Assembly (NCBI GenBank): GCA_023391535.1
Contig: JAEWAU010000089.1
Span: forward strand, 1-8,705
Source: Bacillota bacterium
GTDB lineage: Bacteria > Bacillota > Clostridia > Oscillospirales > Ethanoligenentaceae
Reading direction: 5' to 3'
DNA: 8,705 nucleotides
Shown: piece by piece, positions 1 to 5,231 of the stretch
Layout: each line of letters starts with the position of its first letter
Position numbering within the stretch: the first letter of the stretch is position 1
Made by a program: the position numbers and the translations under genes
The notes under the pieces: model-generated
The model's input: the letters and a program-made list of their open reading frames with translations, nothing else
Told to the model about the DNA's origin: nothing
The model's database searches: none

Positions 1-40
1 ACCCACCCCCCCCCCGCCCACCCCCCCCCCCCCCCCCCCC
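1..40. repeat. C-rich homopolymer tract at the window edge
   Basis: Nearly pure C, broken only by A at 1, 5 and 20 and G at 16, ending in 20 consecutive Cs (21-40). On the minus strand it reads as long G runs lying downstream of the first gene. It may be a poly-G sequencing or assembly artefact at a contig end, because both window ends are homopolymer-rich; a genuine G-quadruplex-type tract is the alternative. No coding content is supported. Confidence 0.75.
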
Positions 41-63
41 GCGACGGGGGAAGGCGGTTGATT

Positions 64-381
64 TCAGAGCTCGTTGAACACGACGGCGACGATATCGCGC
101 ACGGGGATGACGATGCGCGTGCCGAAACGATCGTGCTGGCAGGAGCAGCCCGAGCCGGCGAAATCGTTGAAGGAAAACTGATTTCCGAAAGGATGCCGCG
201 GCGCGGACGGAAAGCGCGTGATAAGCTCGATGACGTCGCAGTCCACATGGATGAGCAGGCCGGTGAAGCCTCTGCCGGAGCATCCGCCGCTCCGGGTGAA
301 TACGGTTATGATACGGCCGATGTTGTCGTTTGCGCGGTCGAGAATCCGGCCCAGCTCGCCGGAGACGCTGTTACTAGACAT
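64..381 (-). CDS. Small cysteine-containing conserved hypothetical protein, 105 aa
   Basis: The function is not known. The start is set at the ATG at 381 because a minus-strand AAAGGA (393-398) lies 11 bases upstream; the frame stays open further upstream but without a ribosome binding site. The protein has a short helical N-terminus (residues 1-20), then a strand-rich core: IGRIITVFT (21-29), GGCSGRGFTG (32-41), LLIHVDCDVIELIT (42-55), and a C-terminal IPVRDIVAVVF segment (92-102). Cysteines are at 34, 48, 79 and 81, the last two as CSC. The alternating strands and the closing 'IPV.DIV' segment resemble small Sm-like barrel proteins of Firmicutes, some linked to spores (DUF2642-like), but I infer this from pattern only. 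It is transcribed towards the window edge and away from the next gene. The high fraction of third-position G/C fits a real gene. Confidence is good for coding, low for any role. Confidence 0.75.
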   Translation of the reverse strand: MSSNSVSGELGRILDRANDNIGRIITVFTRSGGCSGRGFTGLLIHVDCDVIELITRFPSAPRHPFGNQFSFNDFAGSGCSCQHDRFGTRIVIPVRDIVAVVFNEL

Positions 382-776
382 GGGAAGACCAGTCCTTTCT
401 GTATGATACCGTTTTCCCGTTGAAGAGGCGGCAATATTTACCGGGAAGGAGCCGCCCGCCAAATGCGGGAGCAGTATGGAAACCGAAACTCCGGCGGAGC
501 GGAGAGAATCCGCTGGGCGGACCGCCGCGCCTTCCGGAGCCTGCGGGTCTATACCATCCTATGGGGAAACGACAGAAAGGTGCATGTGTTCCGGCATTTC
601 GACCGGTTTTATACGAATCTCCAGATAAAAGGAAGGAGAACAATCCGCATCAAAATCCATCGGAAAAAGCTTTTGCCACGAACTTTATTTCGTTTTTCAT
701 CGGTTATTCGTGCTGGAAAAATCTGACGCCCCGCTTTTGCGGCAGCCCGCGGGCGGGGGAAATGAGGCGAAAGAGT
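382..776. other. 395-base intergenic region without a supported gene
   Basis: This separates the divergent 105-aa gene and the 354-aa gene. Open frames cross it (for example 463-726, +), but their products are arginine-rich, resemble no family I know and have poor start sites, so I do not call them. A purine-rich GGAAGGAG-like stretch near 630-638 looks like a ribosome binding site but has no start codon at proper distance. Close to the 354-aa gene are short GC-rich inverted repeats (CCGC-TTTT-GCGG at about 731-742, then the palindrome GCCCGCGGGC). I see no convincing housekeeping promoter; if the downstream genes are sporulation genes, a sporulation sigma factor could be used. Confidence 0.5.
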
Positions 777-1841
777 ATGGAGTACGCGCACGCGCCCTCG
801 GGCGCGCTGGAACGCTGGCGGCGCAACCGCAGCGGAGAAGGGCTTCGCAGCCGGTTCCGGACGCTCGCCGAAAACGACCGGCGAAAAGCCGTGGAGCTGC
901 TTCGCGAGCCGGGACTAACGTTTGGAACGCTGTTTCTGCTGGCTCCCGAGCTGCGGGAATTCGCGCTGGCGGAGGAACTTTCCCCGGAGCGCAGGCTTTC
1001 GCTGCAGCTGAGCGGCGCGCTGCTGCACGACGGGGAGCTGCAGGAGGCGTTCGGCGCCGCGCCGGACGCAGCCGAAGCGGCGCTCGCCGTGCCTTCCGGC
1101 GCGGGCTTGTCCGGCGCGGGCTCGCCCGGAACGGCTGCACCCGGTTCGGCGGAAACGGCCCAGAACGAGCGCGAAGCGCTGCGTTGGATGTTCCGGACCG
1201 GCGCGCGGGACGACGGCCTCAGCGACCGCTTCGACCAGCTGCTGGACGCGGCGGCCGCCACGCTGTTCAAACGACACCGCGATTCCGACTTGCTGCCTCT
1301 GGCGGCCGGCCTGCTGTTTGCGCGCGCACGCAAGGGCGCGTTCTACCAGGACCTCGCGTGGGCGTTTTTCCAAACGGGCGACCCGCGCTGCCTGCTGCTG
1401 CTGGCCCGCAGGCTCCGCTCGCGCAACCCGGAAGAGGCGGCGCTCGCGCGCACGCTGCTGCATCTGCCGGAAGGAGAGCGCGCGGAGGAAAACTACCGCG
1501 CGTTCCTCAGCTGGCACCGCGAAAACGGCGATTACGTCCGTTTCCGCCCCGGCGGCTTTCAGGTTACCGGCACGCCCAAGGTCTACGGCGTGGATTTAGA
1601 GGCCAAATATCTGGGCCGTGCCCGGAGCCGCGCTCCGGAGGCGGACGGCGCAGGAACTGGGGAGCTTACGGCCGCGGAATACGGCTGCCTGTGCCGGTTC
1701 CGCGAGCAGGGTGAGCCGGAGCGGCTCGCGCTGGCCTCCTACTCGAGACGGCTGCTCCGCCGTTCTCCCGCGCGCTGGAAGGAGTGGATGCGGGAGCCGG
1801 TGGAGGATCAGCTTCGGGATACAGGCCGGCGGCGCGTGTGA
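777..1841 (+). CDS. Hypothetical protein of 354 aa, upstream partner of tgl
   Basis: I do not recognise this family. The start is placed at the ATG at 777, with GAGG at 764-767 nine bases upstream; an in-frame ATG at 762 would add five residues. The sequence is rich in Leu, Ala, Arg and Glu and looks mostly helical. Residues 21-100 and 130-240 read like stacked amphipathic helices (for example around 170-230, with LLPLAAGLLFARARK, the AWAFFQ segment and LLLLARRL), reminiscent of TPR or HEAT-like solenoids. Between them lies a low-complexity Ala/Gly/Pro/Ser stretch (about 104-128). The C-terminal third (240-354) has the most specific-looking patch, FQVTGTPKVYGVDLEAKYLG (261-280), and ends in an Arg-rich tail. 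There is no signal peptide or membrane segment. It ends 46 bases before tgl with no terminator between, so the two are probably co-transcribed; a role in spore-coat formation is inference from context only. Confidence 0.8.
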   Translation: MEYAHAPSGALERWRRNRSGEGLRSRFRTLAENDRRKAVELLREPGLTFGTLFLLAPELREFALAEELSPERRLSLQLSGALLHDGELQEAFGAAPDAAEAALAVPSGAGLSGAGSPGTAAPGSAETAQNEREALRWMFRTGARDDGLSDRFDQLLDAAAATLFKRHRDSDLLPLAAGLLFARARKGAFYQDLAWAFFQTGDPRCLLLLARRLRSRNPEEAALARTLLHLPEGERAEENYRAFLSWHRENGDYVRFRPGGFQVTGTPKVYGVDLEAKYLGRARSRAPEADGAGTGELTAAEYGCLCRFREQGEPERLALASYSRRLLRRSPARWKEWMREPVEDQLRDTGRRRV

Positions 1842-1849
1842 CCGCCGGC
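1825..1849 (+). other. GC hairpin across the stop codon at the tgl operon junction
   Basis: GCCGGCGG (1825-1832) is complementary to CCGCCGGC (1842-1849), an 8-bp GC-only stem whose 9-base loop holds the last codons and the TGA stop of the 354-aa gene. No T run follows, so it does not look like an intrinsic terminator. It could affect mRNA processing or translational coupling to tgl, or be chance in GC-rich DNA. Confidence 0.45.
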
Positions 1850-1887
1850 GGCGGCCCAAACAGCCATTCGGCAGGGAGGAAGATTAC

Positions 1888-2652
1888 ATGATCCTGGCAG
1901 GAGGCAAACCGCTGCCCGCAGATTTTTCTGCGGGGCTCGACGCGGTATCGAAGGCCGCACTGGACGCCATGCAGGCGGACGACGGCACGTTTTCCTACGA
2001 TTCCCCGGAGCAGCTCGCGTTTGAGCTTGCGGTGCGCAACGCCACGGTGGCGAGCGCGCTCCGGCTGTACCGCAGCGGAATGGATTTCGCGGTATTCCGG
2101 AAAACCCGCTGCAACGAAGCATACTGGCGGCGCACGCGTGAGGGCGGCTTCGTGCTGCGCGACGGCGCTTCCCCTTCCGCGGCTATCCGCGATATTTTTG
2201 AAAACGGGCGGGCTTACGCCACGGAATGCGCCACCGCCATGGTGATCGTGTTTTACGGCGCGCTGCTCGAGGTGCTCGGCGACGAGGCGTTCGACCGCAT
2301 GTTCCCCCGCATCGAGCTGATGGATTGGCATTATTTATACGGCGCGCTGGGTTCGCTCAACATGATGACAAAGCGGCGAATCTACCTGCCGGGCGACCGG
2401 CGTTATTTCGCAAACCCCGACGTAGATCCCTCCACGCCCGAATGGCAGGGCGAAAACGTCATCGAGCTCGGCGACGGGCGTTTTTACGGGCACGGCGTGG
2501 GCATTTATCCGGCCGAGGGTATCGTGCGCGCTCTCAACCGCAACCGCGAGCGCGGCGCGGAGACCTCCGCCTACCTCATGGACGCGGCTTCGCGCCCCGA
2601 TTACAAAGCGCTGTTCACGGCCTATCAGCAGGGGCAGCGGGCGCGCGCATAA
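1888..2652 (+). CDS. tgl: Protein-glutamine gamma-glutamyltransferase (spore-coat transglutaminase)
   Basis: Forms epsilon-(gamma-glutamyl)lysine crosslinks between proteins; in Bacillus subtilis Tgl crosslinks spore-coat proteins such as GerQ in the mother cell. The 254 aa compare with about 245 aa for the B. subtilis enzyme. The start at 1888 is fixed by GGGAGGA (1874-1880) seven bases upstream. Several blocks match the family: ELAVRNATVASALRLYRSG (46-64), AIRDIFENGRAYATECATAM (99-118), MDWHYLYG (145-152), WQGENVIELG (186-195), FYGHGVGI (199-206). By family knowledge the nucleophile is Cys116 with Glu187 (and Glu115) in B. subtilis; here they correspond to Cys114, Glu189 and Glu113, and His202 lies in the conserved GHG. 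All key residues are present, so it should be active. It follows the 354-aa gene after 46 bases and ends at a strong terminator. No sigma-K type promoter could be identified with confidence. Confidence 0.94.
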   Translation: MILAGGKPLPADFSAGLDAVSKAALDAMQADDGTFSYDSPEQLAFELAVRNATVASALRLYRSGMDFAVFRKTRCNEAYWRRTREGGFVLRDGASPSAAIRDIFENGRAYATECATAMVIVFYGALLEVLGDEAFDRMFPRIELMDWHYLYGALGSLNMMTKRRIYLPGDRRYFANPDVDPSTPEWQGENVIELGDGRFYGHGVGIYPAEGIVRALNRNRERGAETSAYLMDAASRPDYKALFTAYQQGQRARA

Positions 2653-2696
2653 AAAAGCGCCGCGAAACGGATTTTCCCGTTTCACGGCGTTTTTTT
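2651..2696. terminator. Bidirectional intrinsic terminator between tgl and cheW
   Basis: A 13-bp stem (2658-2670 with 2677-2689, one G-T wobble) with a 6-base loop is flanked by six As (2651-2656) and seven Ts (2690-2696). It therefore works in both directions and ends both the tgl transcript and the convergent cheW transcript. The A run begins within the tgl stop codon. Confidence 0.93.
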
Positions 2697-2719
2697 GTAA
2701 ACAGAAGGCGCGGACACGC

Positions 2720-3280
2720 TTACTCCGCTTCGGCATCCGCTTGCGCATCCTCGCAGGAATCCGGCACGGCGTCGCCGATGGTCTGCAGTTCGTCGGCCCG
2801 GAACAGCTTTTCGCAGTCCAGCAGCAGAACGACCTTATCCGCCATTTTCCCGATGCCGGAGATATAGCGGCTCTGGAACCCGGTGCGGATATCCGGAGGC
2901 GGCACGGTTTCCCCCTCCGGGATATGGACGACTTCCGATACATGATCCACGATCAGGCCCGCTTTGACGTCGCCGAGCTCCACGATGACGATGCAGGTGC
3001 GGTCGTCGTAGGGGACGGGCGCCTTTTTCAGGCGCAGACGCATATCGATCACGGGGATGATCTGCCCGCGCAGGTTGATGATGCCTTTCATGTAAGCAGG
3101 CGCTTCCGGCACGTCGCTGATCTTCTGCATCCCGACAATTTCTTCCACGAACGCGATGGGAAGCCCGAAAGTTTCGGTATCGAGGGCAAAAGTCAGGAAC
3201 CGGTCCTGCTGCATGTTCTCTTCCTGTTCGTCCTCCGCGTTTTCAAGTTCCTGGGTATCGGTTGTTAACAGGTCGTTCAT
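2720..3280 (-). CDS. cheW: Chemotaxis coupling protein CheW
   Basis: CheW is a cytoplasmic adaptor that links methyl-accepting chemoreceptors to the histidine kinase CheA. The 186-aa product has an acidic N-terminal tail (1-25), a CheW domain (about 26-165) and an acidic C-terminal tail (174-186). Diagnostic segments are RFLTFALDTETFGLPIAFVE (27-46), EAPAYMKGIINLRGQIIPVI (59-78, with the hallmark NLRG.IIPVIDMR), CIVIVELGDVKAGLIVD (96-112) and YISGIGKM (139-146). The start is taken as the ATG at 3280 rather than 3289: AAAGGA (3290-3295) directly abuts the 3289 ATG but is nine bases from 3280. Acidic tails are longer than in a minimal CheW. No cheA, receptor or flagellar gene is in the window, so it stands alone here. 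It is likely driven by the sigma-A promoter at 3460-3488 through a leader of about 170 bases. Confidence 0.95.
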   Translation of the reverse strand: MNDLLTTDTQELENAEDEQEENMQQDRFLTFALDTETFGLPIAFVEEIVGMQKISDVPEAPAYMKGIINLRGQIIPVIDMRLRLKKAPVPYDDRTCIVIVELGDVKAGLIVDHVSEVVHIPEGETVPPPDIRTGFQSRYISGIGKMADKVVLLLDCEKLFRADELQTIGDAVPDSCEDAQADAEAE

Positions 3281-3307
3281 GGCGCCCATTCCTTTCGTGT
3301 CAACCTT

Positions 3308-3412
3308 TTCTCCGATTAAAATTCGTGCGGACGCGCACAGATAAAAATCCGCGGCAAAAGCTTTTCTCTATGGGGTTTTAGCACGGGCTTTATCCGCAGG
3401 TTTATCGGAGAA
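3308..3412 (-). other. Potential structured 5' leader of cheW
   Basis: ATCGGAGAA (3404-3412) and TTCTCCGAT (3308-3316) are perfectly complementary, so the cheW mRNA could close a 9-bp stem around 87 bases, ending 12 bases before the ribosome binding site. Inside it are a GTGCG/CGCAC hairpin (minus strand, near 3325-3338) and the palindrome AAAAGCTTTT. Just upstream is a 6-bp hairpin (3429-3443, GTGCCG/CGGCAC). Length and position suit a riboswitch or other cis-regulatory RNA, and c-di-GMP riboswitches are known before motility genes, but I do not see the conserved core and GAAA tetraloop of a c-di-GMP-I riboswitch. A 9-bp match in such a span can also arise by chance. Confidence 0.35.
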
Positions 3413-3459
3413 TCGTATCAGCCGATCTGTGCCGCTGCGGCACAAAACCGTTCCGCTTC

Positions 3460-3488
3460 ATTATAGTACGCGCGGCGGCCGAATTCAA
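3460..3488 (-). promoter_or_regulatory. Sigma-A type promoter for cheW
   Basis: On the minus strand, TTGAAT (3483-3488, four of six consensus bases) and a perfect TATAAT (3460-3465) are separated by exactly 17 bases. The predicted transcript starts near 3452 and runs into cheW with a leader of about 170 bases. No gene other than cheW lies downstream. Confidence 0.75.
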
Positions 3489-3505
3489 CCATTTTCGCGC
3501 GCGGT

Positions 3506-3539
3506 TTGACACCGGCGCTCTCCTGTGGCAGACTATAGG
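3506..3539 (+). promoter_or_regulatory. Weak candidate promoter for the tautomerase gene
   Basis: A perfect TTGACA lies at 3506-3511, but the best -10-like hexamer, TATAGG (3534-3539), is 22 bases downstream, longer than the usual 16-18. It diverges from the cheW promoter. It may work only with an activator that shortens or bends the spacer, or the true promoter may lie elsewhere. Confidence 0.25.
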
Positions 3540-3623
3540 CAGTTCCAGTAAAGATCGAATGAAACCGTGCAGTCTGCCCGCCTCCCTTGATTTTACGCAA
3601 CATTCTGGAACAATTCGATCTTT
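3527..3623. repeat. Three interleaved inverted repeats upstream of the tautomerase gene
   Basis: Three perfect complementary pairs occur in the order C-A-B-C'-A'-B'. C is GGCAGACT (3527-3534) with 3571-3578; A is GTTCCAG (3542-3548) with 3605-3611; B is AAAGATCGAAT (3550-3560) with 3613-3623. A and B are one base apart, and so are A' and B'. Because the pairs cross, they cannot all nest in one simple hairpin: they imply alternative hairpins, a pseudoknot, or protein-binding half-sites. TTTT overlaps the end of B' (3621-3624). I do not recognise a known RNA family. Confidence 0.6.
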
Positions 3624-3683
3624 TCCGGGAATACCGCGGGCAAACGACACGACCGCCGAACGTGAAAAAAGGGGGAAACAGCG

Positions 3684-4028
3684 ATGCCGTGCATTGAAAC
3701 CAAAACCAACGTTCCGGTTCCCGCCGAAAAAGAGGAAGCGCTGCGCCGGCGCTTCGGCAAAGCCATCGCCCTGCTGCCGGGCAAATCCGAAAGCTGGCTG
3801 ATGCTCTCGTTCCAGGGCGACTGCGCCCTTGCTTTCCGGGGCGAAACCCGGCCCAAAATCGCCCTTTTGCACGTGAGCCTGTTCGGCAAGGCCGCCGCGC
3901 CCGATTACGAGCGCCTGACGGCGGAGCTGACGCACATCGTTTCGGAGGAGCTCGGTGTGGACGCCGCATGCGTCTACGTCATCTACGACGAGGTGAAATA
4001 CTGGGGCTGGAACGGCGCCAATCTCTGA
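3684..4028 (+). CDS. MIF/phenylpyruvate tautomerase family protein
   Basis: A member of the macrophage migration inhibitory factor (MIF) branch of the tautomerase superfamily, small trimeric enzymes that interconvert keto and enol forms of substrates such as phenylpyruvate, using the N-terminal proline exposed after removal of Met as catalytic base. The 114 aa match the usual MIF length. It begins Met-Pro, has KTNV (7-10), LLPGKSESWLMLSF (30-43, which carries the family's conserved Lys and the W-M region), VSLFGK (64-69), and ends with YWGWNGANL (106-114), the family's typical C-terminal signature. The CxxC motif of mammalian MIF is absent. There is no signal peptide. A GGGGG-containing Shine-Dalgarno (about 3667-3675) sits eight bases before the ATG. 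It appears monocistronic, ended by its own terminator. The physiological substrate in bacteria is not established. Confidence 0.92.
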   Translation: MPCIETKTNVPVPAEKEEALRRRFGKAIALLPGKSESWLMLSFQGDCALAFRGETRPKIALLHVSLFGKAAAPDYERLTAELTHIVSEELGVDAACVYVIYDEVKYWGWNGANL

Positions 4029-4054
4029 CGCCGCCAAGCCCTCGGCCGACAACG

Positions 4055-4110
4055 CCCGGCGGGAAACCGCGCAGACGCGCGGTTTCCTGCCGGGTTTTCT
4101 GCTTTTTTCG
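4055..4110 (+). terminator. Intrinsic terminator after the tautomerase gene
   Basis: An 18-bp stem (4055-4072 with 4077-4094, one G-T wobble) with an AGAC loop is followed by T tracts (4095-4098 and 4105-4110). It is 27 bases after the tautomerase stop. On the minus strand no T run follows the hairpin, so it is a poor terminator for the convergent dnaC-like gene. Confidence 0.92.
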
Positions 4111-4161
4111 TTCTGCGGCCAAATCCGCGGCAAAAGGCTGCCCAATGGCGCTCCTGGCGGG

Positions 4162-5148
4162 TCAGACGCCGCCCTGCCGGCGCAGCCGGAGCTGGCGGAT
4201 ATCCGAGCCGAAGAATTTGAGCAGCTCGAATTCCCCGATGAGGCGCGAGAAGATGCGCTCGCCGTAGCGCGCGGCAAGTTCCTGCTCGGAGAGGTTGGTG
4301 CTCACGATCATGGGCCGGTGGTGCAGCATGCGCGTGTTGAGGATGTTATAGAAGGTGTTCACCGCGAAGGGGCCGGCGTAGTCGGGCAGCTCGTCGAGAA
4401 TGAGCAGGTCGCAGTCGAACAGCGAAAATGTGTACTTGCGCTCCCCGTGCCGGTAGAACTCGTCCTCCACGCGCATAAAGATGTTCTGCGCGGTGTCGTA
4501 AATGACGCCGTAGCCGTTTTCGAGCACGGTGCCCGCAATGGCGAGCGCCAGATGGGTTTTCCCGAGGCCGGTCTGCCCCAGAAGCAGCAGGCTCTTTTCG
4601 TCGCGCCGGAAGCGCTCGGCGTACCGCTTGCAGCGCTCGAATACGCGCTCCATATTGCGGCGTACGTTCACACCGTATTTGGGCAGCGTTTCATCCGGGT
4701 AATAGCTTAAGTCGAACGAGTCGAATGTGAACAGCGGCAGCGGGGAACCGGCGTTGGCCGCCTTGCAGGCTTCCTCGCGCAGCAGGGCCTGCAGGCAGGT
4801 GCATACGGTATCGCCCGCATAGCCGGTATCCCGGCACTTTGGGCAGGCGTAGCGCGGCTCCAGCTCGTCGGGCGGGTAGCCGCCGGATACGAGCAGTTCG
4901 GCGCGCTCGGCCTTGAGCTCCATGTTCTCGCGCCGCAGCGCCTCGATGCGCGGCCTGAGCTCGCCGCCCGCCAGCACCTCGCGCACCGCCTTCATGCCCG
5001 TGCGGGCCAGCTCGTTTTCAATTTCGGCGAGGCGCGGGAGCTTTTGATACAAAAGCTCTTTTCTGCGCGCGTTTTCGGCGGCGGCGCGGTCGCGCTGCTG
5101 CGCCAGGCGCGCCGATGCCGCCGCGAAAATCTGGGAATCGTATGCCAT
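4162..5148 (-). CDS. dnaC: DnaC/DnaI-type replicative helicase loader ATPase
   Basis: An AAA+ ATPase that loads the replicative helicase onto DNA at initiation or restart (Bacillus DnaI, E. coli DnaC). The 328 aa show an N-terminal helical region (1-95), a likely zinc-binding motif CPKC...CTC (Cys 102, 105, 116, 118) as in DnaI N-terminal domains, and a C-terminal ATPase domain: Walker A GQTGLGKT (191-198), Walker B LLILDEL (248-254), a sensor-1-like STN (283-285) and an arginine-finger region GERIFSRL (296-303). The start at 5148 has GGGAGG (5156-5161) seven bases upstream. It lies 83 bases downstream of the dnaD-like gene on the same strand, a common Firmicutes pairing, and is probably transcribed with it. 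No clear terminator of its own was seen downstream. A transposon- or phage-derived IstB/DnaC homologue is less likely because of the chromosomal-type dnaD neighbour. Confidence 0.92.
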   Translation of the reverse strand: MAYDSQIFAAASARLAQQRDRAAAENARRKELLYQKLPRLAEIENELARTGMKAVREVLAGGELRPRIEALRRENMELKAERAELLVSGGYPPDELEPRYACPKCRDTGYAGDTVCTCLQALLREEACKAANAGSPLPLFTFDSFDLSYYPDETLPKYGVNVRRNMERVFERCKRYAERFRRDEKSLLLLGQTGLGKTHLALAIAGTVLENGYGVIYDTAQNIFMRVEDEFYRHGERKYTFSLFDCDLLILDELPDYAGPFAVNTFYNILNTRMLHHRPMIVSTNLSEQELAARYGERIFSRLIGEFELLKFFGSDIRQLRLRRQGGV

Positions 5149-5231
5149 GAACGCGCCTCCCGCATCGGAATGTGTTGCAAAGCTCCGGCCGGACCGTGAA
5201 TGGGAGCCGCCGCCCGGGCCGGCTCTTTGCC

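Larger units (their letters stand above)
3345..4136. repeat. 16-base exact direct repeat, two intergenic copies
   Basis: AAATCCGCGGCAAAAG occurs at 3345-3360 (in the cheW leader region) and at 4121-4136 (between the tautomerase terminator and the dnaC-like gene). The flanks are unrelated. A partial copy, CCGCGGCAAAA, is found at 8619-8629 in the hairpin after the serpin. All copies are non-coding. Confidence 0.5.

Noticed and set aside
401..408. TATCAT on the minus strand as -10 for the 105-aa gene
   Set aside because: Transcription would start inside the ribosome binding site, and no matching -35 is seen.
463..726. Possible 87-aa gene with fairly GC-rich third positions in its first half
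   Set aside because: The spacing to AAGGA is about 12 bases, the product is very basic and resembles nothing known, and codon bias disappears in the second half.
420..776. Upstream extension of the 354-aa gene from a TTG at 420
   Set aside because: The extra residues are Arg/Pro-rich without a pattern, and a better-placed ribosome binding site and ATG exist at 777.
3308..3412. c-di-GMP-I riboswitch before cheW
   Set aside because: AAACC- and AAAGCC-like pieces occur, but the GAAA tetraloop hairpin and the remaining conserved core are absent, so I report only a generic structured leader.
3550..3624. Intrinsic terminator formed by the 11-bp pair followed by TTTT
   Set aside because: The loop would be 52 bases, the stem is AT-rich, and the T run has only four bases, so it is unlikely to terminate by itself.
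3402..4277. Long minus-strand open frames over the tautomerase gene
   Set aside because: They are antisense shadows of a clear MIF-family gene and cross promoters and a terminator.
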